DNA from: Topomyia yanbarensis | Taxonomy: Eukaryota > Arthropoda > Insecta > Diptera > Culicidae | Length of the DNA stretch: 64,000 bases | Reading direction: 5' to 3' | NCBI RefSeq assembly: GCF_030247195.1 | Contig: NC_080671.1 | Coordinates: 183,313,725 to 183,377,724, forward strand | Part shown: piece after piece, positions 10,911 through 22,699 of the stretch | Layout: every line of letters starts with the position of its first letter | Position numbering within the stretch: the first letter of the stretch is position 1 | Position numbers and translations under genes: made by a program | Notes under the pieces: model-generated | Told to the model about the DNA's origin: nothing | What the model saw: only the letters and a program-made list of their open reading frames with translations | The model's database searches: none

Positions 10911-12289
10911 TTTCATCGCCTTTCGGACAGTCCTTCCGAGCTACTGCGGCGGTATAGAAATCGGTTGGTGCAATGACAGTACGGCACATTCCTCGCCGGG
11001 AGTGGAAGCTGTTGAACGGGCGCTAACCCCGTCGAACTCGCATCGAAACGAAACTAGACAAAAGTAGAAAACTAGCCTCTAAATCATCGTCCGATTTCAA
11101 CGGAATCCAATGTATCTCGGTGATTTATTCGAGTAATTGTTGCTTTGAATGCACTAAACAAACTGTGAACACAGAGCACGAAGGACGGAGAAAAGCCTTA
11201 CAATTTTGAACTGCGCCGGGCTTCGCTGATAGCTGCTCGGAATGACAAAGGAATACGGTCGGTGATAATGGTTGAAATATGAGAAGTTGAATGTAAACAA
11301 CTTTCCTCATTATCTCAGAAGGGATCACATCTCGGCTGGGTGCCGCTCGCCTAATGGAATTGTGTTTTTTTATACAAAGAAGACAGAGTTACAGGTCGAC
11401 GATCTCTATAGGGACTAACGAACATAGTAGTGTGATTAAATTGGTTTTGCACAATTGTAACCTCAAGTATGCCAGAGGTTTGCCACAAAAAGTACATACA
11501 TGTTTGGAGATATAATTTGCTGGGTCGAAAGTCGTGTTTCGGCATGTATAGCTGGGTTATCCAAACTAGTACTCACCAATTTTAACCTGTGAGTTTAACA
11601 TTGTCTTATGAATTGAGAAGTTCGGTTTTAAAGTGTACTGTAGGCGCAATTCCTGGACATTTTAAGGGATGCGCTGCGCCAAATCAAACACATATGAAAT
11701 CTGAATCTATAGGTTTGATGTTTTTAATTTTTCTGCTCAACCTCAGCATTGCTTAAGTAGAAAGTTCTTGAGCCTGTTTTATTCAATTTATTTTGCTGTT
11801 GCGCATCAAGATGTCGAATCTACAATGTTACTGCAGTAATTTGTTTTAAAAGTGTTCTTTTTTATTTCTGAAGTTTTTTTTGTTTGTCTGCATAATATTT
11901 AACGATATTTCCAGCGTTTTCATTTTTTGAAAATGCGTAAAGTAACAATCGCGCCAAAATTGGATCCACATCTTTGAAACTAGAAATGTACATTCAGTTC
12001 AATCTAGTAGAAGTGAACACCCCACAAATGCACCATGTTAAGCATAGCGAGATGACTATGTTCAAGAATATTAACTAAGTAGAATCATTTGCTTGTCGGA
12101 ACATCATGCAGCACACCGCTGCAAGTGGTAACGTTAAAACTACCATCGCCGCATGTACTGACAAAGACTCTATAGAAGTTCACTTACATCATTTATCTCT
12201 TGGCCTACTCCGCCCCCCCCCCTAATATCGTGTCTAAAAAAATAGGTCGAGATACGGAGAAGCGAATTTCATCACAGCTGATACGTGAA
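10911..12289. other. Unique then AT-rich non-coding stretch
   Basis: 10911-11350 is balanced in composition and repeat-poor. After 11550 it is AT-rich. A run of ten C lies near 12211-12221. No gene motif. Confidence 0.45.
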
Positions 12290-13870
12290 AGAACTTCTTC
12301 CCGGGTGCTACTAACGGAGTTCGGTCTGACAGGGAAGAGGTGTTAGATGTAACTCTCTTCTCTGACGGTATTGTGAGATTTCAAACTGACTCGTACCCAA
12401 TGATTTCGAACCATCGTTATCTGTTCATAAATACATTATGTTTGTTCATTTAAACACCTCCCTAGATATCGTCAGATATCGTAATCCCAAATATATGAAC
12501 TGGGCCCCTAAAAGTGGGTTTGGCGATTAGGTTTTATGGCTGTTTCCAACGATTGAGTCTCCAAGTGACATGGATATAACAAACTCACTCATAGTAGCAG
12601 CATACCAATAGGCTTGTTAGCTTCGGGTTACGTGTAGTTCTGGAGGAACCTCTTAGTGGAATGCCTAAATTCCTAGAATCACCAGTTCCACTTCAAAGAG
12701 AATATGAACACCACAAGCATATTATGAACAAAGTTCTAATTCGTAATTTTTAAGCACGATACATTCTATTACCACGGTGGGGAATAATTGTAAAGTGTAT
12801 TCGCAAAGGCGACCTACGAGGAGCAAAAAACTTTCGTCTGACCTCTTTCCTTCCTTCTGAAATCAGCGAAACGTTTAATCGATAACTACATTCAGAATGT
12901 TAGCTAGGACGAACACCCGCTTCATGCAATGCAACATGCATATCAGCGGCGGAAGTGTAGTACCACTGGTTTTTCTTGACATTGAACGTACTGTCGACAA
13001 CGTGTCTTTCGAAACCATTTTGGAAGCAGCACGAAGTTCTAGAATATTTTTATATGTCACGAACTGAAGACACGCAATGCTTAGCAAGCGGTATCTGTGC
13101 TCATCGTTAAGACTACTAGCAAAGATTGTAACTAACTTCTGCAGATATTATCAAGGTGATGTGCTGTCACCACTTCTATGGAACTTTGTCGCCGATGATT
13201 TGTTGAGGACACTAAACGAGTTTGGGTTTCCGACATATGATTTCGCCGATGATGATCATAAAATGGTCACCGGTATTTGCATTACCACACTTTTTCCTGA
13301 TGCAGCAGCCTTACATGTTGTGGAGCAATAGTATCTTCATGTTAAGCTACCAATTAATCCATCAATCCATAGTGGGGCTTTTCACGCAACGGACTACAAT
13401 CGGAACTCGTCCATAACAGTTCCTTAACTCTGAATTTTTTGTCGCAGATCAAGTTTCGTATGTTGGGTAATTCTTGACTCAAAATTCAATTGGTTTGCTT
13501 CAATCGATTTCAGAATCAAAAGAGCATGGCATGACTTTCGGCCAACGCACACATCCTACCGGCAAATAGAGGAGGCTCAAATCCAAGTAAATTTATTGAA
13601 ACAATACTGACATACTGCTGCGATGACTGGTGCGTTCATGACAACACCTACTGCTGCTCTCGAGGCACTCTTGACTATTAAACCAATATATGTGTTTCTG
13701 AAACAAGAAGCACTTTCTTGCGCTTGCAGTCTTGAGGTTTCTGGGCTCTGGAACAGTTACCCAACAGATCGTCCAAATTGTTACTGGAGGATTGCCCATT
13801 ACTCGAGCTCTTATATTTAACTGCCCAGCAGACTCTGAATGACAGGGCGACCCAAACTATTGCGACTTCT
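12290..13870 (+). pseudogene. LOA/I-like non-LTR retrotransposon ORF2 remnant
   Basis: Fragments of one ORF2 occur in order on the plus strand. There is an endonuclease end (REEVLDVTLFSDGIVRF about 12340, then SNHRYLF). RT follows, with a LVFLDIERTVDNVSFETIL segment (A-block D retained, about 12965-13025), QGDVLSPLLWNFVADDLLR (about 13155) and YDFADDDHKMVTG with an intact FADD catalytic box (about 13236). Further on is a post-RT piece with MTGAFMTTPTAALEALLTIK (13623). The G-A-M-x-T-T-P-T-A-A-x-E signature is typical of the LOA/I-type group with a later RNase H. Many frameshifts and stops make it dead. Confidence 0.75.
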
Positions 13871-14039
13871 ACCGAAATTGCGGATCTTCTTCTTAGTTAG
13901 GGAGGTGAGTTTGGTAAATTTGTTGAAACTCCCCTATCTACGGGACCGTAGTGAATATACGTCCGCCCTGCGTCATTATTATTTCCTGATTATACATCAT
14001 ATTTACATGATTTAATCTGTTCCACAATATTCCGCCACG
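13871..14039. other. Short spacer between LINE fragments
   Basis: No motif recognised. Probably the 3' edge of the preceding LINE or target DNA. Confidence 0.4.
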
Positions 14040-14360
14040 TCACTCGGTCAGTTGCTGCTTGTCTCCAACCTCTCAGGTGCCCGATACTCGACAGGATCTG
14101 CTCCACTTGGTCCAGCCACCGGGAACGCTGCGCTCATTTCTGTCTTGTACCTGCCGGGTTGGAGGTGAAAACCAACTTGGTGGGGATGTTGTTCAGCACC
14201 CTCACAACATGCCCCGCCCACCGTACCTTTCCAGCTTGAGCTACTTTCCGGATACTTGGCTCACCATAGAGTCGCGCAAGTTCGTGGTTCATCCTTCTCC
14301 CCCACACGCCATCCTCCTGCACATCACCGAAGAATGTTCTTTGCTTCATTATCATTGGTA
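14040..14360 (-). pseudogene. LINE ORF2 C-terminal fragment (RWAGHVVR type)
   Basis: The minus strand encodes WGRRMNHELARLYGEPSI, then AQAGKVRWAGHVVRVLNN and NPAGTRQK. After a break it gives RSRWLDQVEQIL and GWRQAATDRVTWRNIVEQI. This R-W-x-G-H-V-x-R ... R-x-R-W-x-D-x-V ... W-R-x-x-A-x-D-R-x-x-W sequence is the usual C-terminus of a widespread insect endonuclease/RT retrotransposon. The clade could not be fixed. It sits opposite in strand to its LINE neighbours, so it is a separate insertion. 5'-truncated. Confidence 0.7.
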
Positions 14361-14595
14361 ATTGACTGTAAGGGAAAGCTGGCCTCGTTTGACTGATCTT
14401 CCACAGTGAGAACGATCGATGCTTCTGATCTTTTACATTTTGCTTGAAACGCTAGTGGATGCTTCGCGATTAGTGTTCCACTACGGCGATCCTGCAGCCA
14501 CATTTTTAACCGTACCGTGGGCCGGTGCGTTCGATGGGATTTGACCGTCGCAGGTTATTCATGGCAGAAAACTGCCCTACAACTTGGAAAACTAC
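14361..14595. other. Short non-coding spacer
   Basis: No motif recognised. It may be part of the neighbouring minus-strand LINE upstream of the visible C-terminus. Confidence 0.35.
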
Positions 14596-15990
14596 GACTG
14601 TTTATTATCGCGGTCCGTCTCTTTCTAAACTAAGATGGCCGCCTACCGCTCGATGACAACAAGAAAGCATGCATGGCTTTCGGGCAGTGCAGACGATAAT
14701 AAGGGATTTCAAGCCCAAATACATCTATTGGATTTACACAAAAATTGTACGTCCAATACAGCCACACGGATTCCTTGTATGGCGGGAGAGGGGAAAGTTG
14801 ATGACGGTCCAGTCTAAGCTAAACCATCAGCAAATAGTAGATGTAGTCGCAGTGGCAAAGTTTCCCCTAACAAAAAAAAGTCTGCAAATAGTGGCGTTGC
14901 GTGGTGCTTTGATGATAACTTCTATTGTTGAAGTCCCTCTAAATATCAAACCATTACACACACACACCTTAACCGCACTCGCGCCGTGCCACACTTTCAG
15001 AAACTGTAGTGAAATCTTCTTTCAGCACCAGCGGCTGCTCATTCGGGGAGACATTCGCGCAAGTGCCGGAGATTTAATAAAGAAACACCATGTGCCTACA
15101 GACTACAAGTTACTGGTCTTTGGGATTGTAACCATGATGATTTTGCTACCGTTCGTACACGACTGTGGTCACAAATGGTTACATGGGGTGAAGAAATTTT
15201 TGTTCAGAGCAAAATACACTCACATGTAAGTTTCCTTACTGGACATTCCTTGTGAAGATTCTCTCTCTAGAGGAGTTGTTGGCTGGCTATATAGAAAGAC
15301 AACAACAAACGCTAGTGACCTGTTACAATAGCGGCTTTCTGATCAAGGGACGTGCTGGTGTCTACTGTCGTGAAAGGATATTGGAACAGTTTCACTCGCT
15401 AGGTTGATATTGCACTGTATTCCAAGCAGAAATCTTCACGACTATGTACGAATTACAATCGGCCCTTCAGGAGGAACTTGTCCGGAGTTGTAACTTCTGC
15501 TCCGAAAGTCAGGCTGAAATCAAGGCACTTAGCTCGGATATGCTGTTCAGTGCTTCAAACGGTCACTACAAATTCAATTATCCCATAACTATTATTCAGC
15601 GCGATGAGTCATTTTCATGTGATCTTTGTGAATCCGACTACGATACCTCATATCATCTGATATGCAACTGCACAGCAGCAACGCAGTTGCGATTTCGAGT
15701 TTTCGGTTGTTCTTACATAGACCAAACTGTATTTGGGCGATCGAAACTTAGTAACATTCTAAAGTTTATAATTCAGTGCTGTAATGAGCTTTAGGCTTTC
15801 TCACAGGCGACTTGAACTCATTGTGAGTTTCCATCCTTCCTATGCTACTCGTCCCTCCTTATCCTTTCCTTTCCTTCGATTAGGGAAATTATGAGAAGCC
15901 ACGACGAGGCAAAACTCCTCGACTACACACAGGGAACGTGCCATTTAAGCCAATCTGTTCTGATTTCTGATTGCTATCCGTAAGGAGGAT
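14596..15990 (+). pseudogene. Second LOA/I-like LINE, 3' half with RNase H trace
   Basis: The plus strand encodes IYWIYTKIVRPIQPHGFLVW, then a diverged copy of the GAMRTTPTA segment (VALRGALMITSIVEVPLNIK, about 14890). Later come RNase H-like pieces (QAEIKALSS about 15510) and a Cys/His terminal motif CDLCESDYDTSYHLICNC (about 15620), followed by FGRSKLSNILKFIIQCCNEL and a stop near 15794. It has a 3' UTR of about 190 bp with no clear poly(A). It overlaps in content with the remnant at 12290-13870, so the two are separate copies. Broken by frameshifts. Confidence 0.75.
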
Positions 15991-16254
15991 ACTTCAGATA
16001 AATTAAAATTTGTCTTCTTCTTAAATAAATTTGCCACAATTTCATGATTAGGCAAGGCATCTGCAGTTGTGGATAATAAAACGTAGTGTTCATTAATGAA
16101 GTCCATATTACACTCCGCCAGAAGAGAATATTGCCAATTATTGAACTATACGCAAGACCTATACAGATTTGATCGGACTATGCAGCTGCCATTTTAGATG
16201 GCTGTCGTAGAATGTAATAATGGCGATTTTCATGAAAAATGTTACTTATGGAAA
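15991..16254. other. Non-coding spacer
   Basis: AT-rich, no motif. Confidence 0.4.
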
Positions 16255-16380
16255 TGTATTTCGACTTCGTTTGATCAGAATCCGACACTAACTTAGAGCT
16301 GAAATAACTTGGCCCCAGATTGATGCTATACCCAGAAGTGGAAACACAACTTATGTTTCTAAAAAACAACTAGTCAAGCG
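16255..16380 (-). mobile_element. 3' part of a tRNA-derived SINE (same family as 31285)
   Basis: tcgacttcgtttgatcagaa followed by tccgacactaacttag matches ttcgtctcatcagaaaccga / cactaacctag at 31296-31335. Read on the minus strand this is the 'tctgatgag-cgaag' tail of an Aedes-type SINE. The tRNA-like head is absent here. Confidence 0.55.
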
Positions 16381-16719
16381 AAATGATCCGCATGAAAAAA
16401 GTATTGTGTTGTTTTACCAATTTTTTTCCTTAGGGCAAAATTGGTTATCATCAATTTTATACGAGCGATCGAAAATAAAAGTCGAAAACACCGAACCCCG
16501 CTTTTAAAATATTAGTATGTAAAAATCGAATATCAAGCGTAAAATTCGGACATATAACAATCGCTTAAAAAGTTCTCCCTTCGAAAAAGTCGACAAGGGT
16601 AAATCTCCAGTAAAGAAACTGTTCAAAAATAAATAATTAGACCGCATAAAATACCATATGTCGACAAATTCAAGACTAAAAGTCGGTTAACGAAACCTAT
16701 TTAGAAAGGAAGGCCGGTA
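16381..16719. other. AT-rich non-coding stretch
   Basis: Contains recurrent tcgaaaa/aagtcg words but no clear unit. No gene. Confidence 0.4.
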
Positions 16720-17085
16720 ATTTGGCCAAATTCTGTTCGATCGGACACTATTTGACCGACTTCCACTTGGCCGAAAGGGCCAATTGACCGAATGGGTCAT
16801 TTGGCCGAATGTGTCATTTGACCGAATGTTAATTGATTGAACGGGCCGTTTGGCCAAACATCATTTGGCCGAACGCAATTTGGCCGAATGTCATTTAGCC
16901 AAATTCCATTTATCCGAATGCTGTTTAGTCGAATACCGTTTAGCCGAATGCCGTTTGGTCGAATGCATTTTTACCGAATACCGTTTAGCCGAATATCGTC
17001 TTACCGAACGTCGTTTGGCCGAAGGCCATTTTGCCAAATGTCAATGAGCCGACTGGTTATGTTTCAAAAGTTATTTGGCCGAAAA
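16720..17085. repeat. 15-bp (and 17-bp) minisatellite, CCGAATGYCATTTGG unit
   Basis: From 16869 to 17048 twelve units of exactly 15 bp follow without a gap. Before 16869 are units of 15 and 17 bp (for example ccgaatgggtcatttgg). The core cattcggccgaatg is a perfect palindrome, so the array can fold into serial hairpins. Because 15 is divisible by three, the array is open in several frames (FGRMP-like repeats). These are not genes. Related arrays lie at 20206-20340, 59885-59935 and 60243-60350. Confidence 0.9.
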
Positions 17086-17347
17086 TAATATTTACAAAAA
17101 TGATTGAATATCCGTAATAAAGAAATACATGACTAAACGAATATGATTTGTTTGTTTTGAATTGAATACTGTTTATTTATTCTTGTGTTCACAATATTTG
17201 TTGTTATTGGTCAATACATTCTGTGAATATTTTCCTTTTTTTAACATAACCTGCTTTTTTCTATACATTTCATTTATATCTGTGTACAGGAAAATTCAGC
17301 AATATTTTCCATATCCTTCATGGAGCTCGATAAAGTCTTGAATTTTC

Positions 17348-17378
<31 letters not shown>

Positions 17379-18047
17379 AGTATTGATGGAAGATATGTAT
17401 TCATTTCGAGTTTATAAGCCTAATGCTTTAAGGGGGGCGTGCAAAAAAACGACTTCTCCTTTATCCGCCTAATTGTTAGTAATGAACCTCTAGAATAGTC
17501 TCCCGCAATCTCGGTGGCCATACTGAACTTCTTTTTCTAAAACCACCATGCATTACTCGCGCGTATTTGCGTATTTGTATCAGCAACCAATTTTCGAAAA
17601 ACTGATAGCGATAAAAATACATTGTAAACAATACACTCTAAACTACTTCTATTCAAATTTTCAAGAGGAAACACCCAATGGGTCATTTTCTATAGCGTTT
17701 TTTCCATGATGCAGTTTTATGTGAGACATCCTTTAATGGCTTTTTTCTCGAAACCGCGTTTTTTTCAAATTGGCGAACACGATAACACAAAAACTACTCA
17801 ACGAATTGACTTAATTTTTTTATGAGATGGCATGTATGTATAGCTTATCGATGAACTACAGAAACCGAGTAAAAAAATATTTCTCCGTATTATTTTGAAG
17901 GAAATTGAGCGAATTTGACAGAAAAATGTGAGATTTTTCATCAGACAATATCGTGTTCGCCGCGGTGCTCCTCGACGTAGAAATTGTAGGACGTCTACTC
18001 TTGGATGGGCGTTCCACGTGGCTCTAAGTGTCTGAAAATATTGTTTA
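17086..18047. other. AT-rich non-coding stretch with an AG microsatellite
   Basis: An (ag)n run lies at about 17351-17378. Words matching the neighbouring mariner terminus (gcgaacacg) occur at 17774 and, inverted, at 17949 (cgtgttcgcc). This suggests a further decayed mariner end just outside the element. No gene. Confidence 0.45.
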
Positions 18048-19783
18048 AAGGGCGAACACGAAATTATTGCGACACCGAAAATGTCATGCCAATTTCCTTA
18101 TAATTTTTAAAATCAAACCAAAATTTTAGGGTAGTTTTATACATATATTTACTTTAAAAATCAAAAGAAAAGTTAATCGATGGAGCCTTGAGTGTAAAAT
18201 TCAACGCATTTTCGCTTGATTCTCTCCATCAAAGTCTGTACAGTGTCATCCTGTACCAGTTTCTCAGTTTTTTTTTCCATTTTCTTAACATGTCCTTCTC
18301 GTCTTTGACTGTCTTCTTGCTCTTCCGAAGTTCCCGCTTCATCATTGCCCAGTACTGCTCCACCGGGCGCAGCTCCGGACAGTTTGGCGGATTCATGTCC
18401 TTTGGAACAAAATGGACAGAATTGGCCTCATACCACTCCAGGACACTTGTAGAATAGTGGCGAGATGCCAAATCTGGCCAAAATAGCGGAGCTTCGTCGT
18501 GCAGCTGCAAGAACGGCAAAAGGCGCTTCTCGAGGCACTTAGATTTGTAGTTCTCGCCATTTACTGTGCCCTTTGTCACGAAAGGCTCACTCCTCAGTCC
18601 GCAAGAGCAGATGGCCTGCCAAATGAGATATTTGGAGGCGAACTTCGACATTTTCTTCTTCTTCAATTGCCGGTGAAAAACTCCAACCCCGGAATTTGCT
18701 TAAAATCGGCTTTTATATACGTTTCGTCGTCCATCACACAGCAGCCATATTTTGTCAGCGTCTTCTCGTAGAGCTTTCGTGCCCGAGTTTTAGCCGTTGA
18801 TTGTTGCCGTTCATCGCGGTTTGTGAAGTTCTGTACCATGTATGTATGTAGTCCAGCTCTCTTCTTTGCATTCTGGACGTATCTCTGCGACATGCCGATC
18901 TTTTTAGCCAAATCACGGCTTGAGACGTTGGGATTTGCTTTAATCATCCGCTTCACCTTTTCCTCCGTCTTTTTGTTCTCCGGTCCCGGTTTTCTTCCAG
19001 CTCCTTTGCCGTGGTCCAACATCAACCGCTCCTGGAACCGCTTCAACACCCTGGAGACGGTTGAATGGTGAATGTTCAACATTTTTCCCAACTGCCGGAG
19101 CGACAGGTCAGGAAATTCCAGGTGTTTGGAAAGAATTTGTTCTCTCGACTCGCGTTGGTTCACCTCCATTTTCGTTGAATCCACGGCTTACATATACTAG
19201 GCTAGCTCGTTAGAGTGTAAACATTTGACGAGAGCGCGTCATAGAAATCGTCGGCGAAAACAATTACATGAAATTCATATATTGTTTGCTGCTAACGAAT
19301 GATCGGCACCTGGTATATCACAAGGAAGCTATGCGGATGTCCAAAACCTTTGCTATGATCAGAAAATTACGGTGGGATATGTTTTCTATGGCATGCATCC
19401 AAATTCCCGATTTACGCTAATAATCACATAGATGTACTGATTATCCACTGTGTCTAGTGTAATTATGGCGTAATTTACGTCAAAAATCCATTGCACACTA
19501 TTTTGTCCACCGTAAGAGCTCGAATATTGTCAATTAACAACTTTCGAGAAATTCGTTTGTTTATCTCAACGATTTCTCTGACGTCACCGAAAACTGTCAA
19601 TTTGCGGAATAGCAAGCCTCCTTTCTGTGAGCCGTGGTTGAATCGAAAAACACGACTTCGAGTTTGACAGCATATGAACAATACACATCAATGAGAAAGT
19701 GTGCAAAATTTGGTTGATTTTTACCCAATGGTAAAAAAGTTAAGCCCTGTTGAATGTGTCGCAATAATTTTGTGTTCGCCCTT
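18048..19783 (-). mobile_element. Mariner-like element, ITmD37E type, with TIRs and TA duplication
   Basis: Left end aagggcgaacacgaaattat (18048) and right end, read inversely, aagggcgaacacaaaattat (to 19783) match except at one base and continue tgcgacac. Each end is flanked by TA (18046-18047, 19784-19785), the IS630-Tc1-mariner target duplication. The length is 1736 bp, larger than the roughly 1.3 kb usual for the group, mainly through about 600 bp between the transposase start and the right TIR. It carries one transposase pseudogene on the minus strand. Confidence 0.9.
18182..19184 (-). pseudogene. Mariner (DD37E) transposase, frameshifted
   Basis: The N-terminal frame 19184-18663 (173 codons) has two helix-turn-helix regions (residues about 13-50 and 74-110) joined by GAGRKPGPE, then the first catalytic Asp in VMDDETY (about 152). 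It breaks after PGLEFFTG. The frame resumes at 18666-18229 with KMSKFASKYLIWQAIC, the second Asp in FWPDLASRH and Glu in RPVEQYW, with exactly 37 residues between them (D37E). A run of nine A near 18270 marks a second frameshift. After it the natural C-terminus LVQDDTVQTLMERIKR continues to a stop near 18181. All three catalytic residues survive. Sequence between FFTG and KMSK looks deleted. Confidence 0.9.
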
Positions 19784-20205
19784 TATGTACACAATGAATG
19801 TATAAATAAATCTAAATATTACATAAAAGATCCATTGTTACCTTGCATTCAAAATCGCAAACTAAAAGAACCTTCGGTTTGGGCATTTTACACACCCCCC
19901 TTAAGAAAATTAGTAGGCTTTCAAACGATACATGCCGCGTTTGCGGATCTGAAAATGAAACATCAGAGCATCTGCCTGCGGATTCAGTGCATTGATACAA
20001 TGCAGACTAAGAGTCCTCGGTTTAGGAACATTGGAACCTTTTGATATCCCAAGTAGGTAATACACTTCATACGAAATGGTGTATCTAACTGGAAAGAGTG
20101 TGTATCTCAATAACGATAACGACAATCGCTCCTCAATAGTGATATGTCATAGTAGATAGTACATTTAGATTAAGGAAGGGGAATACCACAATAGATCTAA
20201 ATAAA
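19784..20205. other. Non-coding spacer
   Basis: Opposing short frames only. No motif. Confidence 0.4.
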
Positions 20206-20340
20206 TGGTTTTTGGCCAAATAACCCTTTCTGCCAAACAGCTTTCGGCCAAACGGACCTTTTGGTCACACTGCCGTTCCAGTCAAATGACATTCGGCCGA
20301 ATAATCCATTCGCCAAATTGCTTTCGGCCAATTGACCTAG
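20206..20340. repeat. Diverged minisatellite of the CGGCCAAA/CATTCGGCCGAA type
   Basis: Units such as tttcggccaaacggacc, acattcggccgaataatcc and tttcggccaattgacc repeat at roughly 17-20 bp. It is the same word family as the array at 16720-17085 but more diverged. Confidence 0.7.
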
Positions 20341-21200
20341 AATCGTCTGTAAGATCCGTATATATTTTTTCCGCTATACTAAAGGTTTTTTTAAACGACT
20401 CTTACATCAAAGAGACCCCAAACCGATTTGTATGCAAATGTTTATTCGATTTTTACATTCTAAAATATTTAAAGCAACTTTTAGTTTCGGTCGCTCATAT
20501 AGCATACTTAAAAATGTGCCAATTCACTAGATAGTTCAGATTTTCACCCAATCGAAAATGGGCACTATAAACAAAAGGTCTGTGTCAAAACAATCGATTT
20601 TACAAATTTAATAAGCTACAATAAATAGCGATCGTTCCTGCAAACCGTTGGGTTTTTAACGAGTGCTTGCAGATTTTTTCACGTCACGTCCTCGAAAGCT
20701 TTTAAACGTGGTAATGGATCCTAATTAAAATGCTGTCGTTACAATTACGCCTCGCTACCACAATTAGAGACGCCACCGTTCTTAAAACGAAACAGCCAAT
20801 TTCTAAACGGAACAAGTTTTACTACTGCAACATACCTACATATCTTCTTTCGCTGCAGTATGACAATAGCTGATCTGACTAGCTAGGAGGAACCTAACAC
20901 CTTCAGTTAGCTGAACATCTCATTAATTTCCATCCAAGATCACCTTGACTTAACTCTTGCGGTGAAGTTTTACGGCGGAGGGTTTCGAAATACATTCGTT
21001 AGTCAAGTTCATCGAAACGGAACGGATGCTTCCCCCCATCAACACACTGTGCCGGTGAAATCATCGAAAGGATCAGTTGCTGGCGGCAGCATAATTAGCA
21101 GTTACGTAAATAAGTTTGCTTTAAAGTGCAACTATGCAATTATACATGCAAGGTATCATCACCAGTCAGTGTGAAGAAATTGTGGGACAAAAAACAATCT
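20341..21200. other. Repeat-poor segment, possible regulatory DNA
   Basis: No gene motif. The site ctaattaaaatgctg at 20721-20735 is almost repeated at 32278-32292 in another repeat-poor island. Homeodomain-like TAATTA/ATTA words are present. Function is inference only. Confidence 0.3.
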
Positions 21201-21202
21201 CG

Positions 21203-22390
21203 TTATAAGCTCCTGCTTTTTTCATGGCCGAGCGATCCTGCTAGTGTTTCGGATCTTGACCCGAATGGAATATAGACTGCTGTCGGTAGCAAACTATTGA
21301 AACGATCGTTTGTGAAATTATGTTTCTGAAATAAAACACAATCCAGATTATCCACGTTTGTTTTATGCCTCAAATCTGTCGGCCTCTGTTTTATTCGATC
21401 GAACTGAACTAAAGCTTTAAGGTTAAATTTCCCTACTGGCTTAACCTCGCTGGGTGGCTCAAAAATTTCAAGGTGATTCCGCAGTGGCACCTCATACTCT
21501 AATAGATGGGAATTCGATCGCTCGATCGAAATCAAAAGTTTAAATGCTTTCTCATCAGTCTAATTGCTTTGCTCTGATGTAAATAGGATGAAGTCAGTCA
21601 TTTTTCATCCAATCCGCTGCTGCAACAGCGCGCCTACCTAATCACGCACAGATCATCGGTAGCTATAACTCGAAGATTAAGCTCGTTGGGGTCCCTTTAA
21701 ATGGCTTCTGGTGGCACCATTAAACTATTATTAGGCATCACAGAACATCTGTATTGACGGGGCCGTTTATGGGGTGTAGATTGGAGACACATTCCGAGAA
21801 TAGAGACAGTTTCAACGGGAATCGTTTTCAGATTATGTTGGAACGATATTGGGAGGGTCGTAAATATATCAAAAGGGGTCACTTCGGATAGCAGGACTTT
21901 TTGACACTAACGAGTTGATCGAGCAACTGTTGTTTTTAATTTATGAATTGGTTGGAAAATTGGAATTTTCATAGTTATGTCGAAAGCTTGAAGTTTTTTG
22001 AAACAAACCGGCAGCACTCTCTTACCTTCCAAGAATTTTACACAGAAAGTAGGGACAAAAGGCAAACCAGCCGTAACAGACGATCGCCGATTCGGTTTAC
22101 GCAAGATCATCTAATTGGTCCCATCGGTAGAGTAGGTGGAGTGGAGTGCAGCACTCGACCAGTCAATGGTCATATCAACACTGGAAATCCACAGTAGTCG
22201 TACGTGACCTTTTTCACCGAGTTTCACCGCACCAGCCAGACCCATGGCTGGGAGATCAAGAGAAATGACTTTTCGATTTGTGCCATCATAGGCCATCGTC
22301 ATCGCATAGGTTGGACCGGGCATAGCCTGAAAGCCTTTTGTCGATGGCTATAATTCTGGTTCCCGTTAGACTCATTTCTTCCAGATCGCC
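21203..22390 (-). pseudogene. Unrecognised degenerate coding region, about 1.2 kb
   Basis: On the minus strand, 22323-21697 is one frame for about 209 codons with only two internal stops (near 22111 and 21907). Text includes AMTMAYDGTNRKVISLDLPA, GLAGAVKLGEKGHVRLLW, then PFDIFTTLPISFQHNLKTIP, VETVSILGMCLQST, RPRQYRCSVM and SLMVPPEAI. Just upstream LEEMSLTGTRIIAID joins it after a single-base slip in an aaaa run. Downstream in another frame 21535-21203 gives EYEVPLRNHLEIFEPPSEVK and VGKFNLKALVQFDRIKQRP. These look like real protein, not chance. I do not recognise the family. Options are a host pseudogene, a transposon gene or an endogenous viral fragment. Confidence 0.5.
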
Positions 22391-22404
22391 GTTTTTGCTT
22401 CTTT

Positions 22405-22638
22405 GTGTGTTTCTCGTTTCTCGGTCTCGGGGTCTCCTGGTTACACAACAAAGTATGCGGTGCTACTGCAGCATCCGTTTATGCTAATGATTCAGCTATA
22501 TATTTTCCCTACGCTACCTGTGCGATTCGAACCGAGCCAGCTGCTGACGACGATTGTGACGTGTTCCAAAAAGATAGTTTACGGAAGGGAGAGAACGAAA
22601 CACAACTCAAACGGCTGACCTGTGGATTGACTTATTGA
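22405..22638 (+). other. Open frame of uncertain status opposite the coding relic
   Basis: A plus-strand frame of 77 codons includes VCGATAASVYANDSAIYFPY and DDDCDVFQKDSLRKGENETQ. Composition is protein-like, but it lies directly upstream of the minus-strand relic and lacks a known motif. It may be chance. Confidence 0.2.
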
Positions 22639-22699
22639 CAATTATGACGGAAAAATAGTGCTCCATTGAAGAAAGACTATTATGAATGGGAACTGTTAA

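Noticed and set aside
16837..17088. FGRMP-type repeat protein
   Set aside because: Open frames are a by-product of 15-bp minisatellite units. Several frames are open at once.
22405..22638. 77-codon plus-strand frame as a firm gene
   Set aside because: Protein-like composition only. No homologue recognised and it lies opposite a stronger relic, so it is listed only as uncertain.
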